DNA of 6,488 nucleotides from CALARM01 sp036746235 (GTDB lineage Bacteria > Vulcanimicrobiota > SpSt-956 > JAKJGF01), in NCBI GenBank assembly GCA_036746235.1, contig DAIOEN010000310.1, forward strand, positions 1 to 6,488, in the 5' to 3' direction. Positions 5,319 to 6,488 of the stretch are shown here, in pieces. The notes below the pieces were generated by a model. It saw only the letters and a list, made by a program, of their open reading frames with translations, was not told where the DNA came from and searched no databases. Position numbers and translations under genes: made by a program. Each line of letters opens with the position of its first letter. Position 1 is the stretch's first letter.

Positions 5319-6454
5319 TGTTTTCCTTTAAAAGAGTTTACGCAGTAGCCAAAAGAGAATACCTCGAGCTGAGAAGGAATACACTCTATGTATATATGGC
5401 CTTTTTATCTCCTCTTATACTTTTTGTTCCTTTTGCCTATGGTCTGAATGTGGATACGAATAATGTATTGCTCGGTATATGTGACATGGATAATACACCT
5501 GTAAGCAGAGATTTTATGAATATGTTTGAGACGACAGGTGGATATTTTATCATAAAACAATACAGCAATACCTATGATACTATGGATGAGGAAATACAGA
5601 CAGGTGCGCTGGAAGCAGTTCTGGTAATACCTGAGCACTTCTCAAAAGACCTGAAGAATGGGGAGAAAGTAGATGTCCAGTTAATAACAAATGCTCTTTA
5701 TTCCAGCAGAGCCGAAACAATAAATAACTATATAGAGTCAGGTGTGGCAGAATTCAATCAGAAATTACAGGATAAATATCTCTCATCCAAAGGAAAGCAA
5801 AATCCTGACCCGATAAAAGTTTATCAGGCTGTATGGTTTAACGAAACCCTTGAAAGTAATAATTTCATGATACCTCCTATCATTCCGGTTCTTCTGTATT
5901 TTCTTCCTCCTCTCATATCCTCTCTCTGTATAGTTAAAGAAAAAGAAATAGGTTCTATTATGGCTTTTTACTGTTCACCTATTACAAAATCAGAGTACGT
6001 AATAGGTAAAATGGTGCCATATATAGTAATTGCTTACCTGGATTTCATTATATTATTTTGTGCAGCCAGGCTTCTTTTTATGGATGTGCCATTCAGAGGC
6101 AGTGTTTTTAATCTGTTACTGGTAGCTTTCGTTTATTCCATTGCCACCACAGGAGTGGGACTATTACTTTCTGTTACTCTTGAAAGCCAGGTGGCAACAG
6201 TTATGGTCTGTTTTGTAGGCACAATGATTCCTGCTTTTGGTTTTTCCGATGCTTTTGATGCCGTAAGTACAAAGGGCGAAGGAGCGCAGATTTTTTCTAA
6301 AACACTTGCCGTAACCTATGCAGTAAAAATAGTAAAGAGCATTTTTTTGAAAGTAGGAGGGTGGGAACTCTACTGGGAGAGTGCTCTTATGCTGGTTGGA
6401 TTTGCTATAGTTCTCCCGGTTATTGCTATTATACTATTTAAAAAGAAAATGTAA
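5318..6454 (+). CDS. ABC-2 type permease, counterpart of the RbbA C-terminal domain
   Basis: A 378-residue inner-membrane permease. The N-terminal amphipathic segment with AKREYLELRR (11-20) leads into helix 1 (about 25-42). A large extracytoplasmic domain follows (about 43-184), with the ICDMDNTPVSRDF motif (54-66) typical of YhhJ and the RbbA C-terminal domain. Five helices come next (about 185-206, 233-253, 263-286, 292-309, 355-374). KEKEIGSIMAFYCSPITKSE (207-226) is the usual cytoplasmic segment of ABC-2 permeases just after helix 2. Length matches the YhhJ/YbhR class (about 370). It should dimerise with a sister permease and be driven by the two-ATPase protein upstream. The ATG at 5318 gives the expected N-terminus but has no local Shine-Dalgarno; a perfect one lies 89 nt upstream across a heptamer array. 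The frame upstream to 5267 is open but has no usual start codon. Confidence 0.93.
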   Translation: MFSFKRVYAVAKREYLELRRNTLYVYMAFLSPLILFVPFAYGLNVDTNNVLLGICDMDNTPVSRDFMNMFETTGGYFIIKQYSNTYDTMDEEIQTGALEAVLVIPEHFSKDLKNGEKVDVQLITNALYSSRAETINNYIESGVAEFNQKLQDKYLSSKGKQNPDPIKVYQAVWFNETLESNNFMIPPIIPVLLYFLPPLISSLCIVKEKEIGSIMAFYCSPITKSEYVIGKMVPYIVIAYLDFIILFCAARLLFMDVPFRGSVFNLLLVAFVYSIATTGVGLLLSVTLESQVATVMVCFVGTMIPAFGFSDAFDAVSTKGEGAQIFSKTLAVTYAVKIVKSIFLKVGGWELYWESALMLVGFAIVLPVIAIILFKKKM

Positions 6455-6458
6455 GAGG
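6454..6458 (+). promoter_or_regulatory. Ribosome binding site of the truncated last gene
   Basis: AGAGG at 6454-6458 overlaps the permease stop codon and lies 8 nt before the ATG at 6467. This is an ordinary spacing that supports a real gene continuing past the window edge, and it contrasts with the permease gene, which has no SD at its start. Confidence 0.6.
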
Positions 6459-6466
6459 TTCTTATT

Positions 6467-6488
6467 ATGAGGTTGTATGCTCTCTTTA
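6467..6488 (+). CDS. Start of a further gene, probably second ABC-2 permease (partial)
   Basis: Only seven codons are visible, MRLYALF, before the window ends. They begin 12 nt after the permease stop with a good Shine-Dalgarno. A short basic-hydrophobic N-terminus and this position fit the YhhJ-type second permease that normally follows in RbbA/YhiH operons. The product call rests on gene order, since the peptide is too short to identify. Confidence 0.5.

Noticed and set aside
5405..5638. Minus-strand frame of 77 codons inside the permease gene
   Set aside because: It is antisense to the permease extracytoplasmic domain, has atypical composition, and has no start signals.

Overview
The window is AT-rich bacterial chromosome from an organism that uses AGA and ATA codons heavily and has strong AGGAGGTGA-type ribosome binding sites. 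The RbbA/YhiH-type exporter and the CbrA-type SSS-STAC protein fit a low-GC Gram-negative bacterium. A Deferribacterota-like source is possible, but that is a guess from general resemblance, not a search result. No rRNA, tRNA, CRISPR array or transposase is visible.

Left half, minus strand (51-2349): a small two-helix membrane protein gene overlaps by 8 nt a 671-residue sodium:solute symporter. The symporter belongs to the family that forms the sensory front end of CbrA-like histidine kinases. It carries a STAC-like domain and a short coiled segment, then stops where PAS and kinase domains would normally begin. A 16-bp perfect AT palindrome follows its end. Middle, minus strand (2582-2988): two unrecognised small membrane proteins (67 and 62 residues, preferred starts) form a tight operon behind a good extended -10 promoter. 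A divergent control region (about 2989-3267) separates them from the right half.

Right half, plus strand (3268-6488, running off the edge): a TTG-started gene for two fused ABC ATPase domains is followed by an ABC-2 permease and the first seven codons of a further gene, probably a second permease. This is the layout of the YhiI/YhiH(RbbA)/YhhJ exporters, except that the permease fused to the ATPases in RbbA is a separate gene here. No HlyD-type adaptor gene is present in the window.

The most unusual feature is the joint between the ATPase and permease genes. A perfect 11-base Shine-Dalgarno sequence at the ATPase stop codon lies 89 nt before the permease ATG. The gap is filled by thirteen in-register heptamers (5228-5318) that change from GTGAAAA-type to TGGTCAC-type units around a central dyad. 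If the RNA folds, the strong SD would lie close to the distant start codon. The array may therefore be a structural, possibly copy-number-variable, translation element.
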